Notes: generated by a model from the sequence alone, not told the origin. Shown: positions 11,608 through 23,320, counted from the first letter of the stretch. The stretch: DNA of 64,000 bases from Penicillus capitatus (GCA_965649825.1 OZ287700.1:1116001-1180000); one strand, 5' to 3'. Translations and numbers: made by a program.

Positions 11608-13399
11608 CAGAAAGTGTCAATCATTCCTTTCAACCATGTTGCAGTCGCCTAACTTTCATCATTTGCCACTTCATCGGTAACAATTCTGTGAACCCGTGAC
11701 CGGTTGTGAAAAGCTACAGTTACCATTTGGACGCTGAAGATGGTTGATTCTTTCCGAAAGATCTGTGAATGTTCCGAAATCGTCGATTGCGATCGTCGGC
11801 GTACCTTCGTCATCGCGACTTTCAAAGGCGTCGGCGCAGTTCAGAATCCTCACACATACTTGCAATGAGATTACTCGGCGACAAAGTCGCTTAATAAGTG
11901 GATATGTTCATTTGTGGCATGCCTATCGCAATGGTCCTCCTGGCAAAAAGATCCACTCTTTTGTGAAAGCCGATAACAGATCACTCCAGATGCTGCGGAT
12001 CGATGGAGACTGGGGATGGAAGAAAGACAGGTCGGATCTCAAGAATGACTAGCACCAGATCTGTCGATGAAAAGCGATACCGATCGATTCCGACGACGTT
12101 ACCTAGTGTGTCGATTGGCCGGTTGATCGTGTTATGCACTTGATCGAACTGTAACGTCACATTATCCCGTAATCGAGTGATGGATGGTATTAACGGGAGA
12201 GCATGTAAATTCAGGACGTGCCATGCAAGCCTATGACGAGATTTCGAACAGTTGTGAACGAATGGGTCGGTTTACGGATCATTTCCTTTTCCGTCACCTT
12301 CGTCCTCCTCTGCCAAATCATGACTGTTCTTTTTTGAACCGTCACAAGGTTATCGAAGACTTAGTACTGTCCGTTTCGTGTTCTCTTTTCACCAGAAGGT
12401 CTCTAGGACACGAATGTTGACTAGTTTATTTCCAGTCGGTGTTCAAAAGCATCTCCACTTGTGTGAAATACTGCTCCAACTTCTCGGATAGCACTTCGGA
12501 TGACGATATACGTTTCTAAAAAGCGGTGGGTTTGTCGATCCGTGGACTATCATTCAGTGTATGTGTCTTTTTTTGAAGTGTATCTTATAAAAACAAAAGC
12601 GTAGAGAAAAACAAGAATCTTTTTTGCGAGCGACAGTCGCGATCAGAGAGAGATAATGATCGCGATCGATCTCGAAAACATCGCATTCGAGCAGACGATC
12701 TTTGCATTATGGTGTCGTGTAAGGTAAATAATAGAGCCGTCAACCATCGTCGCGATCGCTGTATCGATCACATCGAATTACATCTCAGTCCTCTGCGTTA
12801 CAATCGCTAAACCACGATGAAGTTCAGATATCGTCACTAGAAGCCGATCGATTATTGGAAAATCACAGCGAGGGTAGGAGACAGTACCCAGTTACGTCGT
12901 TTCTGGGGTAAAAGAAGCATCCGGTGAGTTTTCTGATCTATGGTTGACCGACGAAAACATCTTGCCCAAGATTTATGTCGTTACCGTAGTCATATCTCCT
13001 CGGCGAGGATTCGTGTTAGTGTGAGACAATCAATCATGCTTTTACAGTTGGATCGTCGCCGATGTCCGAACGAGAATGGATCTCCAGATCTACAAATGCG
13101 AAGACGTACCCGGGGAAGCAACATTTGGCCTAATCAAACGCCATCGAGACTTGACTGCATAGTGCTGCAAGGTGAACTGGTTGATACCACTATTTGAAAT
13201 ACCGACGACAAACCGGGGTGTGATTCATCTAAAAACTGTATCGGAAAAGGAAGCTCAACTAAAAACCAACAAATTGATCGTAAAAGTGATCGCCGGAGTC
13301 CACATGCAACCGTGGCTTTTAATCTTCAGTGCTATCGGTGTGATCGAAAGATGACAGTGTTTGAGCAACTTTCGATGTGAAAAAAACTGAATAGATGTT
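11608..13399. other. Gene-poor AT-leaning stretch rich in GATCGATC-type palindromes
   Basis: No conserved coding region is visible. Many CGATCG/GATCGATC words occur, especially around 12655-12790. The open frame at 12940-13197 may be an upstream piece of the retroelement relic that follows, but I cannot show it. Confidence 0.5.
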
Positions 13400-13840
13400 A
13401 AACAGTGGAAGTCTTAACCTTGCGTCATCAAAGCATTCGGAGAATTCCTGCAAGATGGAAGTACTACTCTCGATGTTTGATCTTCGTAGCGGTTTTTCAT
13501 CCGCCTCTATCTAAAGAGACAAAAGACCTATTCTTCGAGTTCGAAGGACGTGCTAACAGATATCAGAAATTGCCGATGAGCTTTGCAGCGTCTACTTGCA
13601 TATTTGTGGACCGATTACAAAACGCCTGTCTCGCACCGACGCAATCAGCTTTGTCGTCAGCACCAAAATCGGAAGAAAGTTGTCCTTTGTACAGAACGTC
13701 CGATCGGGGATAGTCCTGGACAGCGTGAAAGGAATCCGAAATTCGTGTCAATATCGCAAAGAACAGTGGCAGCGAGATAGGTGTTGTTTCTTGGCTATGA
13801 TATCTCGGCTGGAAACCTTAATGTGTCGACTTTCATAGCG
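13400..13840 (+). mobile_element. Decayed reverse transcriptase relic
   Basis: Three different frames carry successive RT-like motifs in the right order. MFDLRSGF (about 13472-13495) resembles motif A (DLRSGFHHI). FFEFEGRANRYQKLPMSFAA (about 13531-13590) resembles the FEFxGxxYxxxxLPMGLxxSP motif B of DIRS, Ngaro or pararetro-like elements. SGIVLDSVKGI (about 13705) resembles the LGxxIDSVKM segment. The frames are broken by stops and shifts, so the element is dead. The outer limits and terminal repeats are not visible, and the exact superfamily is uncertain. Confidence 0.5.
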
Positions 13841-14200
13841 AATCAGGTCAATCTCCTGCATGAGGCGGCATTCATAACGCAAATTCGCGCGATTCTCAAG
13901 GCCTTTAGCGTATGGGTGACGCGTGTCCAAACATTTCGAACAAGCCGAGTACTTTGCAAATCGAGACAATCAAGCCTCGATCGGATCGAGTTTTGCTCGA
14001 TCGATAGCGATCGATGTCGAAGTTGGTGTTGGCAGAAGCTGTTGACAGAAGCTGAACCTCATCGTCAAACGCGCACGAAGAAACGGTCAGAACGAAGCCG
14101 ACAATTAAAGACAACAATAATCAATCGTCTCGGCAGATGATGGGCTCACAGTTGGCATGGAACCGAGTCGCCGATCAAAATCGACAGTTGTTATCAGCAT

Positions 14201-14265
14201 TGGACGAGGGCGATTGCCAATCGATCATGGACGAGGGCGATTGCCAATCGATCATGGACGATTGG
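14201..14265. repeat. 27-bp tandem repeat, about 2.4 copies
   Basis: The unit starting TGGACGAGGGCGATTGCC repeats at 14201 and 14228, with a partial third copy at 14255. It is open in the plus frame (DEGDCQSIM twice), but the surrounding frame is short and unrecognised. Confidence 0.85.
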
Positions 14266-15451
14266 CTAATCAGGGAGAAGGTATTGTGCTGTGGTTGTCG
14301 ATCCGATTCGTTGTCATGCACATACAACTAGATTCATCGATCGACAGATATGTCATCGGGAGTGCTTGCAGAGTTGAGGGCTCTTTACTGAACTACAGAG
14401 TCGACGATGGAATCGATCTTTATGGATAATCAGGTAACTTAGTCTGCAGCCGCCACCATGATCATACAGTTATGTTGCACGGAATTTGATTGTCGTTGGC
14501 GAACACAGAATTGTGCTTCCGCTTCTATTGACTTAAGATTCGATAGCTTTGTTGAGCAATTGCCTAATCGATCATCAAGGACGTAACCTTTTATCTGTTC
14601 GCTAAGGTGCTCAGAATGTTCGAAACGAAATCTAGATGTGACAAACAATCTTTGATCCGACGCACTCTGTTCGATCTCAGACACACCAACCACGCTTTAG
14701 TTACACACATGTGTGGCGGGGTCGTTGTTTGTGCATGTCCTTCGCGGGATAGAATCGCCATTGAGATTTTTCTGAACCGCGCGAATGAGATTCAAAGAGT
14801 CGATCAATCCTTCGTTTAATCGGAATCGCGTTCTAATCGGTTTGATGGATATGACGTCTGAATCACGAAAATCAATGAACGCTATCCATGATCAGACAGT
14901 ATTCTCAGGTCGAGATACTTTAATACGTCCCGCTTTTGTCAACTTCGACGCTTATTGTTTGTTTATTGTCTGATGGATACTGATACACGGTAGCGACATT
15001 GTTATTTTGTCGACGTGGCTTTCACGTTCTCTTCTCGAATCGGCGAACTTTTTGCCTATTAAAACCGATACATGCATAATCATCGCAGGGTCTGCTTATG
15101 GTGGTTTAGATAAGCGTCGAGCCGTCATCTTCTTAAACCACGACGACGTCATCTGACATCAGACGATGCCATTATCGATCGCGTTACTATCGATTTCATA
15201 TCTTAGTCGATTCGAAAAGGAATGACTATCGTCTCGTTTCTAGCTTGGCTAATCCACTGAACGAGATGACTGCGCTGATCGAGGTCGTTTAAGAGAATAA
15301 TCACTGCATTTCGTCGAGCACCTTTCTGGTGTGGTGTGTGCACGTACGCAAAGTTGAGTACAGAACCATATCGTTGAAGTTTAGTGTACCACAAAACCCA
15401 TCCCTTTAGAGCAATCGTTCTGAATTTGCTGTCTACTTTTCCAACTGAGTC
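14266..15451. other. Intergenic stretch, nothing supportable
   Basis: Short open frames only. The sequence has the same GATC-palindrome-rich texture as 11.6-13.4 kb. No RNA gene was recognised. Confidence 0.45.
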
Positions 15452-16004
15452 ATGAGTTCCGCTCTGGCATTCGCTTTTTCGACAGGCCTTCTCACCGGTG
15501 TCGGCATTAGCGTTGGGGTCGCACTCTACATCTACTGGAGGAATGAGGAACGGCAAAAACATCGTGTTGGAGAAAATCGTCCGGTAGGCGACATATCCTA
15601 TCGTCATGCTATACGGCAACTAAGCGTGAAGGGAGGTAGCAGCAGTCGGTCGGCTGGTAGACCCGATGATGATGATGACGACAGTGACGACGACGATTAT
15701 AAACCACCTCCTGGACAGTCTACAGCCCTCAACCTCTCTCTACGACTGGTACTGTGTCGCTTGATCACAAACGAATAATTAATTGAGCCGTCTTGCGCAA
15801 CAGGTGTGTAATGCAAACGTTCAAGAAGCGGCTAGCAGAGCAATCGATAAAGATCCTGAACTTCGCGAAATGTTAAACGATATCGGAGGTATCTTCTTCG
15901 ATCTTCCGATCTGGTTGTTGTCAGAGTTCGAATGCCTGACAGGAGACATGGCAGGCGCTTCTATTCATCGTCGTCGTGGTGGTGGTGGATCGCATCGGAA
16001 TTAA
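15452..16004 (+). CDS. Small membrane-anchored acidic protein, unrecognised, two exons
   Basis: Exon 1 (15452-15748) starts at an ATG and encodes one N-terminal transmembrane helix (FSTGLLTGVGISVGVALYIY), a basic stretch and a pure Asp/Ser acid run (DDDDDDSDDDDY). A 55-nt GT-AG intron at phase 0 (15749-15803) leads to exon 2, which contains EAASRAIDKDPELREMLNDI, a hydrophobic patch and a Gly/Arg-rich end, for 165 aa in total. The layout suggests a type III membrane protein with a cytosolic tail. I recognise no family. Confidence 0.5.
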
Positions 16005-16221
16005 TCATGGACAGAGAATTGTGCGATCGCTTGCTATAATGTGGATCCACCCTTGTGTATGTAGTCCTTCTGAGTGACTAGTCCATGTCGGTACTGGGTG
16101 AGTCATGCCCACTCGCATCAACTCCGCTCTACATGGCACAACGCTACTGAGCCGTCGTTCTCAACTCTCTCCGCGCTCTACAGCCATCGACGACCTTGAC
16201 GTTTTCTTTTTTTCCCTGAGA

Positions 16222-16804
16222 ATGTCTACCCGCACACAACAGATGTCCACCAAACGCTTTTCACGTTGCGATCCGTCCTTGATCTGCCGAGTTCCGCATT
16301 TACGGTATGAGATGCGTATACGCTGTACCGTGCTGCAGAGCGTCGGCCGCTTACGATGACACAAATCGATGGTCGGCCGACAGCTGACTGAGCTCCGAGG
16401 CGCGCCAGTCTTCGATTCGATCGGGGCTGGAGACGAGGTCGGATCTGAACAGGAGAGCAGGAATTCATTAGAGCTCAGCGCTCCGCAGGAGAAAGAGTCT
16501 GTGATGTGTGTCGCGTGAGCGGATACGAGATGGATGATAAAACAGCTTAGAATAGAAGATCATTTAGAGAAGGCATCGATTTCGTCGTGTCTTTGGTTGT
16601 AGTCGGTCCACATATCTCCGCTCGCGTCTCGGTGTCGAACGCTACAGATGTTACAACATCACTCAAACCTCCGTTTTGATGTCGATGAAAAACCCTCCTC
16701 TCTTCCAGAGATCATGCGCTTTTTCTTTCTTCGGACTGTTTAGGACCGAGGGCGTCGCCAAATGGTATGCGTACGTCAAGGCCGGAAGTCGAGAGGAATC
16801 GGAC
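16222..16804 (+). CDS. Possible three-exon gene, unrecognised
   Basis: A frame from the ATG at 16222 can be spliced at phase 0 across a 54-nt GT-AG intron into LTELRGAPVFDSIGAGDE. It can be spliced again near 16502-16573 into a basic frame that stays open from 16574 to a consensus GTGAGT donor at about 16805 (…AYVKAGSREESDGYSYR). Each join keeps frame, but no family match supports them. It could continue into the open frame at 16933. Confidence 0.3.
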
Positions 16805-16932
16805 GGGTATTCTTACAGGTGAGTCTGTACATAGTTTTATACGGTAACGTCACGTCAGTTGACTGTGATGTTCCATGTTCCAACAGAACATCAATCTATT
16901 GAGAAACGCATCCTTCGCTTATCATTAAGAAC

Positions 16933-17415
16933 GTGCTATTGTCGATATCTCTGTTGATCGATGAATCGATGTCGATGAAACTCAAAGGCGTTGAAGAAGT
17001 CTACACAGCTGCTCATATCGTGCAGGAAACACCTTGTGACGCAGTATATACAGTCACTTTTCTTCTATCCGAGGGTCTCGTCGAAGCCGCACAAAATTCT
17101 AGATTAAAAAGCCGTGGAAATGACTTGAAGAATGTCATTGTGTATGAAGTGCGTAAAGAATCTGCACATCGACCGACTTTCGAAGTGCGAATGACAAGTG
17201 GATCAAATATGAACGTTATGAACTCCACATTAAAAGTTGACTGTAACATCGAACGTCTTACGAAATTGGACTGTCCGATTCTGCCGGATGGATGGATGGA
17301 TGGATGGATTCGACAAAAGTGTGACCCTATGGAGTGTGTGCTGCTCACCTACTTGTTTGATCGACATCGACTAAGAGCTCCTAAATCAGAAGACCTAGTG
17401 GTCGTACCAGTGTAA
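16933..17415 (+). CDS. 160-codon open frame upstream of F-box/LRR paralogue 1
   Basis: The frame is open for 483 nt; the first ATG is at about 16969 (MSMKLKGVEEVY). The protein has no motif I know. It contains a (ATGG)n microsatellite translated as DGWMDGW at 17284-17308. A collapsed copy lies upstream of paralogue 2 (about 29180-29580), where stops and shifts destroy the frame. It may be a separate gene or a 5' exon of the F-box/LRR gene that starts 80 bp downstream in another frame. Confidence 0.4.
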   Translation: MLLSISLLIDESMSMKLKGVEEVYTAAHIVQETPCDAVYTVTFLLSEGLVEAAQNSRLKSRGNDLKNVIVYEVRKESAHRPTFEVRMTSGSNMNVMNSTLKVDCNIERLTKLDCPILPDGWMDGWIRQKCDPMECVLLTYLFDRHRLRAPKSEDLVVVPV

Positions 17416-17548
17416 TGCAACTGTCGAGTCATCACGCGTAACGTTTTCTTCCGAGCATCCCAGCGGCTTCGCATCCTCGCAGAGACTCGGGTATTTGTTG
17501 CCAGGCGACTGTCGTTTGTTCGCTATCGTTGAAGAAGAGCCGAAAGCA

Positions 17549-19213
17549 ATGGAGTCATATAAAATGGGTTACGTGACCGACTCGCCTGAAGTCGAGACGT
17601 CAGTGGATGAAGGTCACCGAGACTGGGCCTCTCTTCCGTCGCCCGTCATCGACAGTCTCGTTCGCGTACTCAAGGACACTCGCAGATGGAGACTGGAGGG
17701 TCGGTCCCTGAGAATGCTCAACAGACACTGGTCCGCAGCCGTCAGTATGCACGTAGAGGAGATTCGTCCCGACACCGCGCGATGCATTGTCGACGAGGAC
17801 GTCACGTCGCTGCTCAAGTTTGAACGAATGACATCCGTGGACATCTCGCCATTTCTGACTCCTCCTTCCAAATATGCATTGCCGAAAGACGGCAAACAGG
17901 AGAAACTCTGCTTAGAAAACTGGTATGGCACGAAGTTGGAGAGGGTTGTTGACGTGCTCTGCCAGTTGCCAAAGCTGACGCAGATCGAAATCGGAGTTAG
18001 GGTGGTGATCATCTTCCATCAGCATTGTGCAATGGCGCAAGAACAGCTTTCGAGACTTGCAAACATCACCTCGCTATACCTGTATGACGAAGAGAACCTC
18101 AAGCTGTACGGCAAAACACACTTAAGCACATCCTCTATGTGGTCGTTCTGTTATCCGCCGAGGGGTTATTATAGCGCACTGGATCAAATAGTGGAAAGTA
18201 TAAAGCCATTGGAGTCATTGGAAATGGAAGGGTCCATGGTGAATGATTGCAAGCAGTTTGCTTTTCTAAACAAAGCAAAAAATGTGACACTCCACAGCGT
18301 GGACGTTCGTTTAGTTACTCGACTGCCAAATCCGTGGTTGACAAGAGTCCCTTCGGTGTTAGTAGCGTCCAACAATAGCTTCGCACTTGACACATATTCA
18401 AAGCTGAATTGTTTGGTTGGCTTAAACCTAATGGGGCCGTATCAAGACAATCTGGATCAATTGTCTAGTAGTCATGTTGCGAGATATCTGAAAGTTCTCA
18501 ATATTGACGGCTGGGATGAAGAAGACGAACTCGTCATTCCAAACGATGCTTTCTATACCTTCGAACAGCTGGAGTGTCTGAATATTAGATCATGTCATTT
18601 CGATGGAGCATCACTCCGGGGAAGTCTGCCTAATCTAAAGGCATTAAGAATCGAAGCCTGTACATTGACGGACAGTGATGTGACTTTCGTGTCCCAGTTC
18701 GGAAGACTTAAGCTCTTGGTTTGAAAGGGCGTATTTTCGTCAAATTTTGCGTTTCATGAAGTTGGTTGTCGACAGTCACTACCTCTGCCATGGGAGAAGA
18801 TGACACTGCTAAAACTGCGATCTCTAAGTGTCGTCCCAATTCTCAATGACTCTGAGCTTCTTTTTATTTCACAGCAAACGAATCTGGAAGTTCTTCGCAT
18901 CGAATTGGAATACAAATCCAGTCGTGCTGGAACCGTAACAGACCAAGGAATACATGCGCTGGAGAATCTGCATAATCTTCGTATCTTGTGGACACAGTCC
19001 TTCGAACCCAGACAACAAAGAATATTGTCGTCTCTGCTGTCCACCAACTTTGTCACGAGATTGGAGCAATTGTGGCTGCCGCACATCGCACACTATCCAG
19101 AAGATGAGCAGTTGTTGAAACGCATAAGACGCAGATCACCTCATACGATGTTGAAACTGGGTGATATGAGTAATCACTCTTTCATTGAGTTCGATAGAGG
19201 TTGTTTCATATGA
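17549..19213 (+). CDS. F-box-like/LRR protein, paralogue 1
   Basis: The ATG at 17549 opens an acidic N-terminus and then an F-box-like segment (WASLPSPVIDSLVRVL…RSLRMLNRHWSAAV). Irregular leucine-rich units follow, such as LECLNIRSCHFDGASLRG, LKALRIEACTLTDSDV and LEVLRIELEYKS. F-box/LRR proteins normally select substrates for SCF ubiquitin ligases. It is a close paralogue of the gene at 29.7 kb. A TGA at 18722-18724 interrupts the frame where the paralogue has TGG. The frame resumes after the stop without a shift, and 18719-18775 can be read as a 57-nt phase-0 GT-AG intron. With that intron the protein has 535 aa; without it the gene is a pseudogene. Confidence 0.65.
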
Positions 19214-21085
19214 CTGAAACCGCAAGAGCGGACGAGATCTCGATAGAAGTGCATTTGACAAAACACCTGAACTCTATTGGAAACAGCCACACTTGTATAT
19301 TCAGGACGTAGAAACCATGTGGGAGTTCTTTTTCTTCCGCTATGCTTCTCAAATCAGACGGTTCCTTGACGTGTATGTTTGCGACGGGTAAGACGGTTCC
19401 TTGATCTTGACGAACGTCTCAAATGTTAAGGCTTGACAATATCGAACAATCACTCTTGTGTCCTGGATGTTTGTCCATTGCCGTGTTCATTGATTGCTCG
19501 ATCACGATCAAACGGTCACGAGGTGTGTCGAGACGCATTCGTGTTTTCCGTTGTCGACGCTGCGGTTAAACCTAGACTTTAGAACAAAGAGGTCACTCTT
19601 TTGTCTCTGTTTCGAACGAGTTCGACAAACGACGACGACGACAATTGGTTTGGTTCAATGAAACTTAGTAATGACAGTATTTACTGATAGTCTCGGCCGT
19701 TTTATTTGATTACATAGTTGCCAGCAACTCGCGATTCTAACAAACATAAGAAATAGAACGCGAAGGTCGGAAAGATTAGTAGGAGTTAGTGGCAAGCCTC
19801 GTTATACTGAGGCAAAGTGAATGAAACTCAGGCAGACCAACGATGGAGAAAGGAACGAAACCCGGATCTAGGGTAAGTCAAAATGAAATTGACCTGTCTT
19901 CCGGTGCGTTCGAACCCGTTTGACTCGTCAGCGACAGCAATCGCATTGCCCCTTACCAGATCTGTCGTTGAGTTAACGACGGCTGAGATCTACCCTATCA
20001 CACAATCGACATCTAATGTCGAGGCTAAGAATTCTTAGAAATCCACGCAATCGTCTTGCAGGTCGAACATGACCCCAAATCCCACTTCCTATGCCAGAAA
20101 ACAGAGATATATCTGCTACAGTCTTGAAATTCTGAGATCTTAAACATTTCAGAGCGTCAGTGGCACCTCATGTGGTTTTACACGGATGCAATAGGAATCA
20201 GGTATACGTTGGGCGCATTAACAACGTGAAGTGTTTCTGTCATTCTGAATCGACGATATCGAGAATCATCCAATCGCGCAAAATCGACACTTGTTAAACG
20301 TTTAAACAATCGAGAATGTCTCATCCAATCGAGAGCGCGATCGATCGCAATCGCTCTGATCGAAGTCGACTTTGTCGAACTCGATAAACACTTCCTATCT
20401 GGAATCGAGTCCCGGGAGGCAATTAGTCGACGAAGCTTTTATCGGCGAAACGAAGCGTCTTGTACGGATATAACCAGTGAGCGTTCGACGATCGATTCTG
20501 AATGCAGTTAGTTATCTCTGTGACCGCTTCAATGATGTTCGATCGGCTTGTCAGTGTTAAATATCACGTTTGCTCATTGCAGTAAGTAACACATGGAGTC
20601 AGTCGATTCTTTATAATCTTACTGAAGTCGACTCTAGTAGTGTTTTTGGCGTTAACCTGATTGCGCGGTTTGACTACTGTTGTAAAAAAACTTCATTCTC
20701 TGAAAGTCGAGCACAGTTGATGCGGAAGTGTGGAAAAACGCTAATCTAGCGTTTTCAAACTCTATCATCGAACAGTGTATAACGAAAGGGGCCACGATCA
20801 TCCTCAGGTAGCTTTGATCGAAAACTGTCTTTACGACGTTCAATCGAACAATATGATAGCCATAGTGGCCGACTTGGTATAGCAGTTTGCTCGCCTATAA
20901 TAGCGTCTGATTGCATCGAGTCGAATCGATTTCTTTGACGTGGCGCGTTGAGCATTGTTCCCGCCGTTTTCGGATGCTCGATCGGGTCTCCGATCCGAAT
21001 GTGTCCGCAATCGACCACATTCGGTCGCCTGGGTCAGACGCCGCTATCAATTGTATCGACTCCGGTATTACATGCCACTGTGACC
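19214..21085. other. Degenerate duplicated intergenic DNA (left copy)
   Basis: This stretch aligns in order with about 31421-33448, with clear blocks of similarity separated by substitutions and small indels. On the minus strand some broken frames look faintly HSP70-like in both copies (VDCGHIRIGDP here, VDGGYIQIEDP in the other), but stops interrupt them. I see no intact gene. Confidence 0.55.
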
Positions 21086-21214
21086 GATGCGTTAAGAGCG
21101 CTTAGCAGCAGGAAAGATTCGCGATCGAAATCCCTTTCGCCTGCCTTATACATCATCGATAAACGATCGAAGAAAGTTATCCGATCGACGGACAATTATC
21201 TGTTTGTCTAAATG
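21086..21214. repeat. 129-bp near-identical block, copy 1
   Basis: This block and 33449-33577 differ at a single base over 129 bp. The 40 bp on either side differ at roughly one base in five. It covers the end of a plus-strand open frame that terminates YLFV at 21211 in both copies. Confidence 0.85.
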
Positions 21215-21559
21215 ATTGTCCCATCCACTGTCGATATTCAATCGGAATAGTAATGTACTCACCGTGTATGCTGTGTAGACGTCGCAGAACGCATTCGGAA
21301 GATCGGCTCCTTGTGATGATGCGAATCGGCCATCGACGGAAAACCAAGCTTGGAGAAGTTATCATTGTCACAATCGAAACGGATGACGGTGTTTCGATCG
21401 GAACTGATGAGAAAGAAGCCATTGGAATGCAGTACTTTGAGGGAAATCGAGTCAGCATGTCCTGAGACCAGTGCGCATCGGGAACGATGAGAAAGGATCA
21501 AAGAATGGAAACTCTGCGTGGAATAGGCATCGATCGTGTTGTAACTGTTGTAAGGTGTC

Positions 21560-22256
21560 GGAGAGATCGAAGATGTTTACAGAGAACCGTACAATTATAT
21601 AAGCCGCGCATTACTGTAAAACACCCTTTTAAGATACGTCGTTTTTGAAGGATCGTTTTCAGAAAGAGTCGACGATCATCGAAAACGATTAATTGAACCT
21701 CACAACGTGTCGCATCAGAATATCCTCACGACCCCTATTTGGATCTTTCTAGTTCGGCATGTCGACACATTCTTTTGTAACTTTTGTTCTCAGCATGCAC
21801 CAACAATTCTTGAAGGAAACGCGATCAGTTATTCTAGCTAGCATCTTTTTCTTTTTGAAGATATGTGTTGTACTAGACATTAGTGAAAGGCGTTAGGTGA
21901 ATTAATCGCCAATCATGCGAAATGATTATCGATCTCTTGTTGATCGCATTGATAGACACATAGTATTTTAGAGAAGTTGGCTACTCTTGGATGTACTCAT
22001 ATGTGTCAAAACTCAACTACATGTCTTTGGCAGGTTTGGAAATGCTTGAGATGCCTTTTTTGGTACACGAAACACAAGTCAAGACCTCTTTCGACGCAAG
22101 ATCCCATCGAACAACCTTCACTGGAGATGCGTGCAAAACAAGAGACATCGTTGGTTTATTTCTCGATCCCTTCACTGTCAGTGCATTATGCAGTAGACGA
22201 GGGACGATGCGCTAGAGCACGATGTTATTCTTTTCTGTAAGCAGTGTGTCGATCAT
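21560..22256. repeat. Diverged copy of the NACHT gene 1 3' flank and 3' end
   Basis: This segment matches about 38400-39150 in order. The downstream flank is moderately diverged, and 22020-22256 corresponds to the last coding part of the NACHT gene at 38.9 kb. Similarity stops sharply after TGTCGATCA at about 22256. The first 140 bp also match the right end of the second duplicate (33920-34060). Confidence 0.8.
22020..22256 (-). pseudogene. Truncated 3' fragment of NACHT gene 1
   Basis: On the minus strand the fragment reads EKNNIVL, then a TAG where NACHT gene 1 has a CAG codon. It continues RIVPRLLHNALTVKGSRNKP and MSLVLHASPVKVVRWDLASK, matching residues just before the C-terminus of NACHT 1. 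A 2-nt deletion near the end shifts the last codons. Only about 75 codons are present and there is no start. It is a duplicated, non-functional tail. Confidence 0.85.
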
Positions 22257-23320
22257 ACGACTTGTTGTGTCGATGGTTCTTGTGACAAAGTGGCGCGATT
22301 CGTCGACGTTATCGCGCCGTTCCTGAATCGATCGCTTTTGATAGAAATCGAACCGATCGTCCCTTCACTTGTCAGTTCCGCTAGTTCGAGGTGCCACAGA
22401 CGATCTCAATTGTTCACAAACTTTCAGTCGATGGCATCTCTGTCAGCCGGTAGATTCAAGAGTGAGGAAACATGGTTTGCTACAGAGAAACACTCTTTGC
22501 AAATCGCAAGGTTGGATGTTGTTGTCACTAGAGATTCTCCGTCCTCGTAGGATTAAACCGATCCTCTATTTATCTGTCAGATTTTTTCGCAAAGACCAAC
22601 TATAAGAATTTTTGATATATTATTTACGCACTTCGGTACGATTCACACTCGGCGTTTCCGCAGTGAGGACGTTGTGAAGCGCAAAGCCACAGAGAATGCG
22701 CTCAGTATCTCGTGCGCTGTAATGTGACATGACATTGCGTACTGAGTACTGTGTAATCGCATCGTTCTAACATAGTACTCCAGCAAAAGTACGACCGACA
22801 CTCTGTCACAGCCATCCTCGTAGCCCTCACTATAATGAGGTTGCGTTTTGTCTCACGGCGCCGAACTCGTTCACAGAGAATTAATTCGGCATGACCTCCT
22901 TAAAGCGGATTCGAAAACGATACTGCCACACGTACCGAGCAAAATGACTGTTTCTTGAATTCAGATCTCATGTCAGCACGTCTTTTGTTGGTCACTGAGA
23001 AGAAGATCACATCCCTATTTGTGTTTATTGTGAGAGTCGGCCAGACGGCCGAGTCCGGACAGGATGGCGAACCGCGCAGGGGGACTCCGTCGGCAATGTA
23101 TAATTAAATACTTAGAAGGATACAACAGAACTGTTCCGTGTACATACTCAGAATGACGTCAGTCCTCTCCCATGACAACGGCGTGCATGATGAGTCTCTA
23201 GCGCAACGAACATCACATTCATAAACATCTATTTGATGCTCGCTCTGAGATTTTATAGGATCTTCGACTCCGAAGGTCTGTCGCTGTTCCCGAGGCATGT
23301 AGTTTGATGGATTTCAAAGG
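22257..23320. other. Intergenic stretch, nothing supportable
   Basis: Short open frames only. The last part may contain earlier exons of the gene tail at 23.3 kb, but I could not place any with confidence. Confidence 0.4.

Noticed and set aside
17284-17308. Functional DGWMDGW peptide motif
   Set aside because: It is the translation of an ATGG microsatellite of the kind also seen outside genes at 4.6 kb.
21253-21465. Plus-strand gene just after the 129-bp block
   Set aside because: The frame is open in both duplicates, but changes between the copies fall at all codon positions and indels occur, so coding constraint is not supported.
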